Source: Druceiella hillmani (Eukaryota > Arthropoda > Insecta > Lepidoptera > Hepialidae). Taken from it: a DNA stretch of 64,000 nt. The position numbers and the translations under genes were made by a program. Under the pieces are notes generated by a model, which worked only from the letters and a program-made list of their open reading frames with translations, did no database searches and was not told the DNA's origin. The DNA is taken from NCBI GenBank assembly GCA_039881145.1, contig JAYKKI010000006.1, forward strand, positions 11,599,501 to 11,663,500. The letters are read 5' to 3'. Shown piece after piece: positions 48,860 to 60,608 of this stretch (within the stretch, counting starts at the first letter, position 1; each line of letters opens with the position of its first letter).

Positions 48860-50290
48860 TTAAGAGGAACCAGGAATATACTATAAAGAAAGAGAGGAAA
48901 GAAAGCGGAATAAACCTTCAAGATACAACTTTGTTAATATGTGTACTTCGTCCATAGGAGAAGATGGAATGACATACGCAGGATCAGTAGTACTGAGAAA
49001 TAACAGTGGTCGCAGGTGATGACAGAAAAGCTGCAGATGTTCGAAAACAATCAAGTATGAGAGATTGTTGATGCTCCAGACAATACAAGTGTAGTACCGT
49101 GCAATTGAATTTTAAGAAAGAAATTCGCTTTGGCAAGAAAGTGAGATATCGTGCCAGGTTCGTAGCTAAAGGTTTTACTCATAAGGCCCGAGTGGACTAT
49201 CAAGAAATCTTTTCACAGGTTATTAGACATTAAACCTTACGGTTATTGTTTGCTTGAAGTGTGCAGTTTTATATGGACACTACTCATTTGGTCATAACAG
49301 CCTTTCGCAATGGTCACTTAAAAGAAAATATTTTTATGCATTTGCCAAAAGGCTTTTCTGTTAAAGATTCAAATAGAGTATTAAAATTTTAAAAAGGCAA
49401 TTTGTGGTTTATTCTTCCATCGCTAGCTTGGTATCAGAGAGTAGAAGAAACATTGTATAGTTTAGAGTCCAGTAAGTGCAAACTAGAATCTCGTATTTTT
49501 AGAAAAAATAGTAGTAAGAAAATTATTTTTCAGATTTATATCGACGATTTCATCTTATTTCCAAAAAGAATACGTGGGAAACTGATTCTTCGATTAAAGT
49601 TTTGAGTCGAAAATTGATAATAAAAAATTTAGGTCAGGTCAAACAATATTTAGATATGAGAATCAACATAAATAAACTTTCCATTAAACCGAACAATTGT
49701 TACAGAAATTCGATATGTTTGACTGTTGCTACAGCTGACACTTCTATAGAATATATGATAAATATTAAAAACTGTATTATTTGTAAGGATAAGCTTCCAT
49801 ATCACATATTAAATAAGTAGCTTAATGTATTTAACCATTCTAATAAGACAGATATTGCTCATTTCTTCAGTTACATCAGTCAATTCAATAATTCTTATTC
49901 ATATATTCAATGGAATTCTGCTTAAAGGATTTTAGAATATTTGTTAGAAACAAAAAATTACTGTTTAACGTATTCTAGAGAAAAAGCAGAATTAGAGGTA
50001 ATTATGAATACAGATTGAGCTAACAATGCTATTAGCAGACGTTCATACGCGGAGTTTGCTTTATGAAATCCGGATCTGTTGTTTCTTGAGAAAGCAAGAA
50101 GTTAAAAAAGGGTAGCGTTGAGTAGTTATGAAGCAATATATAAATAACAGGTTATTGTAATAAAATTGTAATATATAATAATAGTCAGAATGCATTGAAA
50201 TTGACAAATTATCATCAAAATAAACGCTCAAAACATTGAAGTGCGATATAAATTAATCAGAAAGGATTTACTAATGAGTCGAAACAAAGT
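48860..50290 (+). pseudogene. Ty1/copia retrotransposon relic (reverse transcriptase and RNase H)
   Basis: Plus strand, frames shifting. MTEKLQMFENNQV, EIVDAPDNTSVV (family: E...L..N.TWELV..P), then VRYRARFVAKGFTHKARVDY, EIFSQVI, TAFRNGHLKENIFMHLPKGF, and IYIDDFILFPK, which carries the YVDD-like catalytic box of reverse transcriptase. LGQVKQYLDMRI and SYISQFNN follow, then ILEYLLETKNYCLTYSREKA and KRSKHIEVRYKLIRKDLL of RNase H. The gag, protease and integrase parts and LTRs are not recognisable, so only the 3' pol half remains. Multiple stops make it inactive. Confidence 0.85.
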
Positions 50291-50302
50291 ATTTACCAAC
50301 TT

Positions 50303-50348
50303 TCTTGGTTAACAACTCAGCGGGTATCTGCTGAGTTGTTAACCAAGA
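50303..50348. repeat. Perfect hairpin, 19-bp arms and 8-base loop
   Basis: TCTTGGTTAACAACTCAGC, loop GGGTATCT, GCTGAGTTGTTAACCAAGA. It lies just past the last recognisable copia codons. Function unknown; may be a remnant MITE. Confidence 0.95.
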
Positions 50349-52409
50349 TATTGTCAAAAAAAATACTATAAGTTTATGCAAACACTCGGAATTTTTCAAA
50401 AATATGTTTATTTTTATTTCTATGGTGTACAGAAAATGTAATAAATATTTGACTAATTTGTGATTTTGATATAGCGTGGTGTTGGAAGTTATATTACATG
50501 CTATGTACCAGAAATTATATCAAAAACAGGGTTTCTACCGCCACCTGTTATGAAATATGTGCACTTTTAATCTGTCAAATCTCTACGCTTGTGGTAATTT
50601 TGAAATGAATTAGTCTTTCGTTGACTATCAACTTACGTGTTTCATTGTAAATACTTAATAAATAGTATTAAGAGAACCTAGAGGCGTAATGTGAAAAATT
50701 CTCGCACGTTCAGCTCAAGAACCTTCATTCAATATGAATAGTTTTCCAATGCATACCAAATAAAAAAGAGGTGCATACAATTCAAAATATATGTACATGT
50801 CAAATCATTACAAGTATTTAAGACAAAATATGAACGACGACACAAAATGTCAAAATAATTACGCCTTAAAATATCGAAACGAAATAAAAAATGCAGAATA
50901 TTACAGGAACTCCTATCTAATGAGAAAATTTATTATTAAAGGAAATCCTATCTGTGTATCTTGGAGATGAACCAATCGTACATTTTAACCTGGAATAGAA
51001 TTTGTTTTTGATAATTCAAAATCTACCCTTACAAGATACGGTCGTTAAAGAATAATACAAAACACATGGCAGCAATATGTCAACCTGCAGCTACTTTCTG
51101 CAGACACATGCTTCTTTCTTTACACGGCATGTATTCGATTTTATGCATCTCAAACTATTCACTCATGCATGCTAAGATGCAATATGCTACGATGTAATAT
51201 TTTCACAAGAACATTTTTGAGTCACACCATCATTTTTGTCCTTTTTCAAATAAGCAAAGTCGCGAATCAAAGTTAGTATTTTATATAATGAAGATGTATT
51301 CTAGTAGTAATCCTAACATTCATTTTGTTTTTAGGACAGGAAAATTATCGAGGAGAAATCGAGATGGGCACATAAACCATTTAATATGGATTTTCTGGAT
51401 AATTTTCACTCTATCTTGCGGAGAATCAGGCGTTATTGAGAACTTGACTAAAATAATTATATAGGGAGTAGAAGGAGACATAAATACTATTCTTCACCCA
51501 ATTGATTCAAAAACTAAGCACTACTATAACAGACGTAAGGAAATATAAAACGTGATATATCAGTAAGTTAAGACTGGGCCTGGGTAAATGTTACATGCAA
51601 TTCGCATAGTACATTTTAATTTGTCAAAAGTAAAACCATGTGAAAGTGATTGAGTGCTAGTGAAGTAAAAAGAAGAACAGTGAGAGAAGAGAGAAAGAGG
51701 GCGAGGAAAAGAGCCCTTTCCTCTCCACCCCCCCCCCCCTTCTCTTATGTGGTGTTTACGGTCGTTAAATCAAATTACGTAATGCGAAAAAAAAAAAACC
51801 AAATCTGGCCATCGTTACGTAATGGAGCATGCATTCGTATTTTAATTTCGTGTTTATTTTAAATACAATATAATGAATAAATACTATCGTGCCACCAACA
51901 AAACACGAAATTAAACAGGTGATTCTGAGACGTCAACAAATTAAATAAACATATAACTTAGTATTTTTCAGTAATTAATACAGGATTTAAGCTTCAGGGT
52001 TACAGTTCACAGGATTAATTCAAGAAAGTAAGATTATTTATTTTATAGTTTGGTAAAGTTTTATCTAACAAAACACCGTTGCATATTACGTACACCATTT
52101 AGAGTAATACCATTCAAAAACTCATTTCTTGTATAATTACTCTACGTAAGAGACAGTTTCCTTTTTTTTAAACTTAATAATGGCTTAAACATTCAACTTG
52201 AAGTTACATGTTTTTAACAAACCTTATTTTTTCTCATTTTCCTCAGTCGCAATAATGTGTCACTTTATCAATTTCTAGCCTTTGTTTTCTTTCCTTACTT
52301 CTTTAGATTTTTTTACATTATTAGTTTGTTGAAAATTGAACATTTTTCTAAGGTGTAATCAACGTTTTGCTAGAGTTTAAAACAATAACAATAAGAGTAT
52401 TCTAATTTC
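50349..52409. other. AT-rich DNA, no gene recognised
   Basis: Includes a purine-rich stretch followed by a run of 12 C at 51660-51740. No coding content. Confidence 0.5.
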
Positions 52410-52414
52410 ACATA

Positions 52415-52738
52415 ACTGGTCTACAAAGGCGTGTCATTTGGCTAAAAGCAGATATCTCTAAATGGTCTGTAGAAGTTTCGATCGATGCATCTTTTTTTGA
52501 TTTCAGCATACGCTCCCGGTGAATATTACGCCATCTTTTATAAAGCTTATTTTTAAAGCGACATTTTAGTTGTTGTAAATGACCTGTAAGGTTTTTAGGA
52601 AGAACATTCGCTAATAATAGTATTTATTTACGGCGATATTCCAACATATCCGTATTTTTGCATGTAGCTAAATATTGTCGTCGTGAATCATAACTACAAG
52701 CACCAGTGATATCGCGTAAATACCTCACGGAATGTTAA
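52415..52738 (-). pseudogene. Unidentified coding relic, about 108 codons with one stop
   Basis: Minus strand from about 52725: VRYLRDITGACSYDSRRQYL, ATCKNTDMLEYRRK, TAA, then ILLLANVLPKNLTGHLQQLK, CRFKNKLYKRWRNIHRERML, KSKKDASIETSTDHLEISAF. The long frame, high Arg/Lys/Leu content and well-formed helices look like real protein with a single nonsense change. I do not recognise the family; a transposon ORF fragment is the likeliest origin in this region. No splice sites that would remove the stop are apparent. Confidence 0.4.
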
Positions 52739-53440
52739 TTATTCGAAAAAAAAACGTTGCAAATATAATTAAAAACCTAAAAATATTACTACAATAAAAC
52801 TTTACTTTACTTTTTTGTTTTCCAGTAACTTTTTGTTTTCCAGTAACAGCAAAAATTATTTTTCAGTTGAGCCATTCATTATCTTATTTTTTACTGGAGT
52901 ATTCCCTATGCATCTAATTTATATTTTTTTCAAACTTTAAATTGAATTCTGTTTCTTCTTCTGCTATCATTTTCTGCATCTTGTACCTACTTTTTCCATC
53001 TCTATAGTTTCTGATATAAAATTTTTGTGATATATTACAAAACGTTTTTGTATTAGTCAGCATTATAATGAGAGTCATCTGATATTTTTAGCTACATTTG
53101 TACATTATTGGCCATGATAGCTATCACATAGAGCCGAACAACGCAAACCAAGTTTTAAACATAACTATATCGTCGCAACCTTCAGGGTAATTGCAGTAAA
53201 GAGTGCTTAACATAATGTCTGGAGCAACGGACAAGGGATAGTATAAATTACAGTTTTTTTTTCCAAAATTATTCATCCTCAGCTTTCAGGATTGTGTCGG
53301 TACTCAGACCACATTTGCACTTAAAAATACTATCGATATAATAAATAGTGGTGTGTAGCACTACAAGTTAATTTTATAGATTTGACAATTAAATTTTATA
53401 GATTTGACAAAGAAGACATGTCTGTAATTATATTATCAAG

Positions 53441-53540
53441 GATGAAATATCCATTAATAATGAAATATCCATTCACAAAGAAATATCTATTGATAATGAA
53501 ATATTCATTAATAATAAAATACCCATTGATAATTTTGTGG
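53441..53540. repeat. Tandem repeat, five degenerate units of 18 bp
   Basis: Units of the type GAAATATCCATTAATAAT with substitutions. Confidence 0.85.
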
Positions 53541-53690
53541 AATACCATAAGTTGCCAAACTAAAATTTATTATATTATTAAAAATTTGTTCTTGTGCCAT
53601 TATGTCATTTTAAAAACATCAAATCTCAGGGCAGTTATTAAATCACTCTGTTTTTAAAGTAAATTTAAAGTTTTTGTTTTTTCTCCATTC

Positions 53691-53750
53691 AATAATAAGG
53701 ACATTATATTGTATCCAACCAATAATAAGGACATTATATTGTATCCAACC
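53691..53750. repeat. Perfect tandem duplication, two 30-bp units
   Basis: AATAATAAGGACATTATATT followed by GTATCCAACC, twice without a difference, so recent. Confidence 0.97.
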
Positions 53751-54333
53751 AGTTCATGTAAAAACAAGATAAGGTCTTCACTTTTGTTTAATGAAGCAGC
53801 GCTTTTTGATAAATAAACAATCAACGGAAGTAATAAATCGATGTTTTCGCATACGAATATTTTTGTATGACATTTCGTAAAACAAGTTAAATGTAACAGA
53901 GCATTACCAATAATAACAAGGTTTGTGTTGTCTTGAGCACTTTTCACCTTTACGTTCGCAGCTTAACATTTTTCATATAGCATAGAAATAAACCTATTTT
54001 TGTATTAAGGAGACTTTTTTAATACCCCGCTTTTAACTGTAATGCCTAAAAAGGTTTCTGCTCCTGTCTGTTAAAGACAATAAATAAATAGTACTATTTC
54101 ACTAGAAAGAATAGAATAGGTGTGCAAAGACCTACAAGCATAACTATAGGGAAGTAAAAGAAAAATTGTCTTGAGCAAACTTTTGCAAACTTTATAGGAG
54201 AACTATAATAATAACATTTAAAGTATACAATTTTTTAAAAAAATTCATTAAAAATAGTGTTCCTTATATTTTGGTGAAAGAAGCAATTTATATTTTCTAT
54301 AACTAATTTATATTTAATGAATTTCTATACTAC

Positions 54334-54413
<80 letters not shown>

Positions 54414-56140
54414 AATATATCATGCGTAACCATGTGTATCCTTAACTATATATACCCACACAAATTCTCTCGAAATCAATGGTCAGTTTTAAATATATTT
54501 TTTTGCAAATTTTGGATGAAAAATCCATATTTTATAATAAAAATCGTGTGGATCGAATAAAAGCTGTATTAGTTCATTACAAATATAAATTGTTCTAATC
54601 TTTAAAAAAAACTTAATTGTTATTACTATTCTATAGAAATTACTGTACCGAGGAATACATTCGTTAATTCAGAATTTTTTCATTGCTTTAAATGTCAATA
54701 CTCGTAGTTTCATTCCCATTAGTTATATTTATTCACATTTTGCTTTTTTTCTATTCGTTTTTACTTTTTGCACAAACAAGTTTCTGCTATTCTTTTCTGC
54801 ACTAGAATATTCGAATTGGTCAATAATAGACAATTTAATGGAAGTCTAAATATATTCTAGTATCACTTTTTCAAGTGACTTAGAAAATTTAGTATACAAT
54901 TCTGTCACTTTATTCGGCAATATATTTTCAGGTTGCTGGGTTCTAAGTTTAGCGTGTCATTTTTTAAAGCTAAGTTTAGGGTGTCCTTTCCTCTTCTAAA
55001 GTTATGTATTATGCCAAATGACTTACCGATTTTTTATAACTAACTAAAACTTGTATTTTCTCAAATTCAGGAGGCTGTTAAAAATATTTCTTCGTATTCT
55101 AATTTCAATATGACAGATCTCTTTTAAATTGTAAAAATTGAATACCAATGAAATCACTTCGGTTTTGTCCGTCCGTCACAGGATTTTTCTCAGAAACACT
55201 GACGTGGTAAGCTGAAATTTAGAATAAGTATACGAAACTCTCTGAAAATATCGTTGAATAAAATCTACAAAAAATTACCAAAGAATGAAGATAAAGTATA
55301 GATTGAGCGAAAATAGTGAGGTATCCATTTTACCTCTGATTTTTTCTTCAATCACTACTTTTGGTCCTATAATACACTAAATGTGGTTCAGGTGACACCA
55401 CAAAAATGTGCGACGTAAATTCGACAACGCACTATCATATTCGGGATATATAATCTGTGAACTCGTCAAGTAACCTCTAATAAGGTATGAAGGTACACTG
55501 TATCGAGTACCTCAAATGGCAATCAATTAAATTCTATAGATGTTCATTGACATTTTGAACAATTGTCAGTTGTTCAAAATGTTCTTACCTTGCAACTTAT
55601 GAACTGTAATTGCGAAAGCCAGTTCGAATGGCAACTGTTGCCTGGAATAATTAGTATTTCCACTTTTCCAAAATTTAGTTACGGCAGTATTGGAGCACAA
55701 CCACTATTTTCATAGGTTGCATGAGAATAATTTTGAAATCGAATTATCACTCGTGGCATTTTGTCAGGGGAACTATAATTTTCTTCATATTATATCTTCA
55801 ACATAACCTAAAGCTCCATTGACTAATTCTTTCTCGACTCATAAATTAGAACGTAACATAACTTTAGATCCGAGCGATATCATTTTAATCCTTAACCATC
55901 TAGGATATGTCTCACAGTCCCATCGAGTTCATAACCGTGAATATTTTTGCATCCGAGTTTCGTATCAACTTGTTCGTTCCTGTACCTGTCTCTCGCGCCC
56001 CTTGGTACCGCGCAGCCGCTCGTCGAGGTTGTACGTGCACGCGTTAGTCTCAGGGGGGTAAAATACCGCCGCGGGTCTCACAGGCCTCTATTAGGTGGTT
56101 ACGTGATTTTTCTTTAATTGTGTATTTTTTATTGTTTAAT
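53751..56140. other. AT-rich DNA with repeat fragments, no gene recognised
   Basis: Contains the TA tract at 54335-54411 and a TCCGTCCGTC repeat fragment near 55165. From about 55960 the composition becomes GC-rich (CGCGCCCCTTGGTACCGCGC and onwards), which is probably the 5' leader of the piggyBac relic. Confidence 0.5.
54335..54411. repeat. (TA)n microsatellite with a short (TG) insert
   Basis: About 77 bp of TA dinucleotides interrupted once by TGTGTG. Confidence 0.97.
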
Positions 56141-56145
56141 TAAAA

Positions 56146-57197
56146 ATGGCTCTCAGTGATTCCAACATCGAGCGACGGTTGTAACAAGATCTGTCAGCCG
56201 ACGAAAACATACCGAACGTCGAGTGCAGCGATGTAGAGTCTGCTGTTGAAATAGATCATGTATTGGAAGAAAGTTGCGCGTCTGATTCCGAATATGAAGA
56301 GCCAAGTGCAGTGGGCAATGAAAAGAATTCTTCATCCCAGAATTATTTTTATTCTATTGTACGTGGAGACCAAGAATTTTCATCTGAAGATGATGCACCT
56401 TTATTTGAAATTAGATCGAGACAGAGGAAGGACAATTATTTTGGAAAGGATCGCTTTTGTTGGTCATCTGCCCCGCTGTCTTTACAATCGAGAACTTTGT
56501 AGCATAGCATAGGGCAGGATATAGAAAGTATAAAACCAGCATGTCAGAGCTAAAGACTTCGCCTTCTTCATTAGATATGTGGCAGCATTTTTTACAAATG
56601 AAATGCTTGAAAAAATCGTTTTTCACACGAATGTAAAAATAAGAGAAATAAGATCGAAATGCCACCTGCTTTCAAGACTTAGATCTCATCAAATTGAAGA
56701 CATTTATAGGTTTTCTCTTTTATACTGATCTTCAAGGAAAACCATGAAGATTATACGCCATGTACTAACGGCACTGAAAACATCGCTGTACCATGTGCAA
56801 CAACAGGTTTGAAGAGTTGCTGAAAGCCATAAGTTTCGATAACGCAGCGAACCGAGCAGCGCGTCGAAAAATCGATGCATCTGCACCCATTGCTGATCTC
56901 TGTGACTCTTTTATTGATCTCTGTCATTCCATTTATGCAATAGGCAGTTGCGCTGGTATTGATGAGATGTTGGTCGCATTTCCAGGAAGATGCAGATTCA
57001 AAATGTATACGCCAAAGAAAACGGCAAAATATGGTATAAAAATCCAATGTCTTACAGATGCAAGGTCGGGGTGTCTACTCGATGTATATGAATACCTAGA
57101 CAAAGATTCAGATGGGCGTAATTTGTCAGCTGAAAATCAGGGATTGAAGAAACCCACTCAAGTTGTAATGCGTCTCAATTTCCATCCTTTTCCATGA
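56146..57197 (+). pseudogene. piggyBac transposase pseudogene, 3' truncated
   Basis: Starts MALSDSNIERRL, stop at codon 13, then an acidic N-terminus and YFGKDRFCWSS (family KN.YFGKD...W). The middle third is broken but readable: VAAFFTNEMLEKIVFHTNVK and RFSLLY. From 56793 a frame without stops reads CNNRFEELLKAISFDNAANR, RKIDASAPIADLCDSFIDLC, AGIDEMLVAFPGRCRFKMYT and KYGIKIQCLTDARSGCLLDV, the DDE_Tnp_1_7 core with its first catalytic Asp in IDEML. It ends after KKPTQVVMRL, just before the block expected to carry the second Asp, and changes into unrelated sequence with a duplicated 'CCTCCTCAGAAGACCTTTG' motif (57250-57345). So it cannot encode an active enzyme. Confidence 0.85.
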
Positions 57198-57249
57198 ATT
57201 TCTTACACAATGGTTATTTGGTCGGTTAATTTCTGTTGTTAAACAATTT

Positions 57250-57345
57250 TTATTGTTTTCCCCCTCCTCAGAAGACCTTTGTTTATATTGTTTTCCGCCG
57301 ACAATTATTGTTTTCCGCCTCCTCAGAACACCTTTGTTTATATTT
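57250..57345. repeat. Short duplication downstream of the piggyBac relic
   Basis: ATTGTTTTCC...CTCCTCAGAAGACCTTTGTT and ATTGTTTTCCGCCTCCTCAG...CACCTTTGTT lie about 50 bp apart. Confidence 0.7.
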
Positions 57346-57674
57346 ATTAGCATATTATTTTAATATAACTTTTTGAATTCACGTGGCGCTTACATGGAAG
57401 ATGTGACGTTTCAATACAACTCATAACGTGGAATAACATATTTCAATTAAAATGATATTTACCATTGGACACGTATTGCTAATTATTTTTGTAATTTAAG
57501 TAATGTATGTAATTACATATATCTGCATAATTACAATAAGTGAAGACAGTGCAACGGCCCACTTTTTATAGCGTTCACTTTGTAAACATATTGTATTTCC
57601 CGATAAAGTTTAAATATTTCTTTAGAATAATTAATATTTAAGATTACCAGTTGCCGTAATATAGAGGAAAGTAA

Positions 57675-57708
57675 CCAAATATGGAATGGTATCCTAATAT
57701 GGAATACC
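57675..57708. promoter_or_regulatory. Subterminal ATATGGAAT boxes, left end (candidate transposase sites)
   Basis: CCAAATATGGAAT (57675-57687) and CCTAATATGGAATACC (57693-57708) follow directly inside the left end. The counterparts at the right end are at 60092-60125 and 60289-60304. Repeated boxes inside the ends are where DNA transposases usually bind. Confidence 0.5.
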
Positions 57709-57865
57709 TTGATTTCTCCGAAAATATAAATTGAAACGCAATTACGACCATCTTCTATTTCACTCGCTCTCTCTACTATCGCACTCACGCGTTTATGCCA
57801 GTTGCGCCAACGATACGTGTGTGACAGGCGTGTTCTGTTTTATCGTCGCGCAGAAATTTTTGAAG

Positions 57866-58147
57866 GTATGTATTAAACGAGTATTATCAGTTATTATGCA
57901 TGTATACAGACTTGTTATTCTATTGAGTATATCGATATTACGTTTATATTACTATTTTGTGACCTTCTGTATTTAAAATATTGTGTCTTAAAAAAATATG
58001 AATACTAGTTTGAACTAGAATAAAAATCCGAATATGGACAGTCGTTGGTGTCTAATTATGGAATATTCCATAATTGGGCGCTTTTTTTCACATGTTAGGT
58101 ACTTGTTATTATTTCTTTTAAAAATTATGTGTTATATTTGTTTCTAG
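57866..58147 (+). other. Candidate 5' UTR intron of the Tigger gene
   Basis: Donor TTTTTGAAG|GTATGT at 57866 and acceptor TTGTTTCTAG ending at 58147, one base before the ATG. Consensus-like sites with an AT-rich interior. It contains the palindrome AATTATGGAATATTCCATAATT. Confidence 0.45.
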
Positions 58148-58148
58148 A

Positions 58149-59981
58149 ATGTCGGCTCCACATTCGACCACGAAACGAAAAACCTGGGATGAAGAAAAAA
58201 TGGCGGAAGCTACAAAATTCGTCCGGGAAAAGAAAATGGGATATTTGAAAGCGGCACAGCATTTTCAAGTGCCTAGGACAACTTTATTCCGTTTGTGCCA
58301 AAAAAATTAACAGTCTCCACAAGATGCAGCAGTCACAACATTAGGACGACATACAGTATTGGGCTCCCAACTTGAAGGTCAGCTGGTAGAATACATATTG
58401 ATGATGGAGAGCAAATTTCACAGTTTGACAAGAACTGATCTTCGCCGTATGGCGTATATGCTAGCAAGGAGAAACAATTTGGAGAATCCCTATTCTCAAT
58501 CAGGTATGGCGGGAAAAAAGTGGTTGAAGTTATTTTTAAATCATCATAAAGAAAAATTTTCGATAAGAAGGCCAACTGGTACATCCAGAGCATTTGGATT
58601 TGATAAAGAAAAAGTGGATGCTTTTTTCAATCTTCTTGAAGATATTTACACTAAAAATAATTATCCACCGAATCGTATATATAACGTGGATGAATCTGGC
58701 CTTACAATAGTACAAAGTAAAATACCACAAATCATCGGTCATAAAGGGAAACGCCAGATAGCCGCACTTACTTCAGCAGAAAGAGGATCCCTTGTGACAA
58801 TAGTTGTTTGCATGAATGCTACAGGTCATTTTGTTCCACCGTTTATTATTTTCCCCAGAAAAAATATGAGTGCTCAACTAATGAGAGGATGTCCGCCAGG
58901 ATCAGTCGGAGTTGCACAACCTTCAGGTTGGATTCAAATGACCATTTTCACAGACTGGTTCAAGCACTTCATTCAACACACCAACCCGACTCCTGAATCG
59001 AAGGTTTTGCTGATTCTAGATGGACACTATAGTCATACTCGTAATATCGATATAATAGACATCGCTAGGGAAAATAACGTGGACATTGTTTCTTTACCTC
59101 CACATACAACTCATAAACTGCAGCCTTTAGACAAAACTTTTATGGGGCCGTTAAAAACATACTACAGTGAGGAAATACGTATGTGGATAAGAAACAATAA
59201 TAGACCCCTAAGTCCGTATGATATCGTGGAGCTATTTGGAAAATCCTATTTGAAAGTACAAACAGGCGAGATTGCAGCTAACGGTTTTAAGGTCACTGGA
59301 TTATGGCCTTTAAATAAAAATGTATTCAGTGAAGTAGACTTTATAGCGGCGCAACATAATGCTGTAAGAAACGGTTGTAGAACCAACATTACTACACAGG
59401 AATCAAGATCTGAACCTGGTCAACCCCTGATAGAAAGACCTGTACCAGAAACCAGTACTAATTTACAATCTGAACTTTTACCTTCGACTTCCGGGCTTAA
59501 TCGGAGCACTCTAGGTCTGGTGTCTCCGTATGCTATAAGTCCAGTGCCAGAGAAACGACGAAAAGTGTCTAACAGAGGAAGAAAACCTGCCGTAGCAGCT
59601 GTGATAACATCTTCACCTTACAAGAATTATTTAGTAAATCAACATTTGAAGAAACAAGAAAAAGAAAATAAATTAACAAAGACGAAGAATAAAAAGAAAA
59701 CTGCGAAGAGAAACACAAGAACAAAGAAAAATAAGACTGATTCTGAAGAAGAAGATCCTGAGAAACAGGACGTTATCCAGTTTGATGACAGTGAGCCTGA
59801 TGAGTTATTGGGCCAAGAATCTCCTGACTCTGCTGATGCCGAATGTATGTTTTGCCAAAGACTTTTTTCCACGGATACGAGTGGAGAAAACTGGATTAAG
59901 TACATGATGTGTGGGCTCTGGGCTCGTTGTGATTGTGCTGGTCCAGAGTTTGATACATGGATCTGTGATTTCTGCAGGTAA
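58149..59981 (+). pseudogene. Tigger/pogo transposase, full length with one in-frame stop
   Basis: From ATG at 58149 the frame runs 611 codons to TAA at 59979-59981, broken only by TAA at codon 54 (58308-58310). Residues 10-50 (KRKTWDEEKMAEATKFVREK, MGYLKAAQHFQVPRTTLFRL) are the pipsqueak-type helix-turn-helix; a CENP-B-like second DNA-binding region follows (DLRRMAYMLARRNN...WLKLFLNHH). The DDE core has all three Asp: YNVDESGLTIVQ, VLLILDGHYSH and LQPLDKTFMGPLK. A Lys-rich stretch (KTKNKKKTAKRNTRTKKNK) should be a nuclear signal. It ends with a Cys-rich finger, CMFCQRLF...CDFC. An open frame from TTG at 58359 holds the 540 C-terminal residues. The stop falls where relatives read straight through, so I take it as a single nonsense mutation, though readthrough or downstream initiation is possible. 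Confidence 0.85.
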
Positions 59982-60091
59982 ATGAAGCTACTTCTTTAAT
60001 TTTTTACAATTTTCCTATAATAATAATTAAGTTTATTTGATCTCATTGATGTTTATGTCTATTTTTGTCATTAGTATATTAGTTTTTGCAT

Positions 60092-60304
60092 ATATTCCAT
60101 ATATGGGTACCTATTCCATATTTGGTTACTAATTTGTGATTTTGTTTTAAAGTTCAATTTTATTTTGTTAATTGAGATGCTTCATAGAAGGCTGTTAATT
60201 ACTACTTATAAATATATGACTAATTTGTTATAACATTAAACTGTTTTAATTTCTAATAAGTTTTTGTTTTATATCCCTAAAACAAAATGGTATTCCGTAA
60301 TTGG
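60092..60304. promoter_or_regulatory. Subterminal ATATGGAAT boxes, right end (inverted)
   Basis: TATTCCATATATGGG (60092-60106), CCTATTCCATATTTGG (60110-60125) and GGTATTCCGTAATTGG (60289-60304) are inverted versions of the left-end boxes. Confidence 0.5.
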
Positions 60305-60608
60305 TGACTTTCCTCTACATTCTATTAATCACTGAAATATGACTTACGGAATTTCCTCAGGGACTCCATTTTAATTTTCCTGAGTATATGACGACAGTGC
60401 ACAAATGTGCGTGGTCTGCTTTTGTTATAATAATTTATTAGATAATGAATTCAGCAATAAGAATTATGCACAAGATTTCGACGTATAATTGGTTATTCCA
60501 TTCACATTTTTTTATTTCGTTATTAAATGAAAATCGGCTGGTTTTCTAGAACTTGCAATTGTATGATTATGAAAATATAACTTTCATATAAATATCAGAT
60601 CTTTTCAG

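Larger units (their letters stand above)
57664..60315 (+). mobile_element. Tigger/pogo DNA transposon, nearly intact
   Basis: Left end GAGGAAAGTAACCAAATATG, right end (minus strand) GAGGAAAGTCACCAATTACG, both continuing GAAT; about 20 of 24 bases agree. Each end is flanked by TA (57662-57663 and 60316-60317), the target site of this superfamily. The element is 2652 bp with one transposase gene, a GC-richer promoter region near 57760-57860, and repeated ATATGGAAT boxes near both ends and in the leader. Confidence 0.9.

Noticed and set aside
53654..53947. Minus-strand frame with NALLHLTCF, which suggested ankyrin repeats
   Set aside because: Only one ankyrin-like word, and part of the frame is the 30-bp tandem duplication. 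Too weak to call.
58308..58310. In-frame TAA of the Tigger gene considered as part of a short intron
   Set aside because: The nearest donor/acceptor pair would make an intron of about 23 bases, too short for insect splicing.
58333..59905. Several minus-strand frames of 60-88 codons
   Set aside because: Shadows of the Tigger transposase, which is clearly coded on the plus strand.
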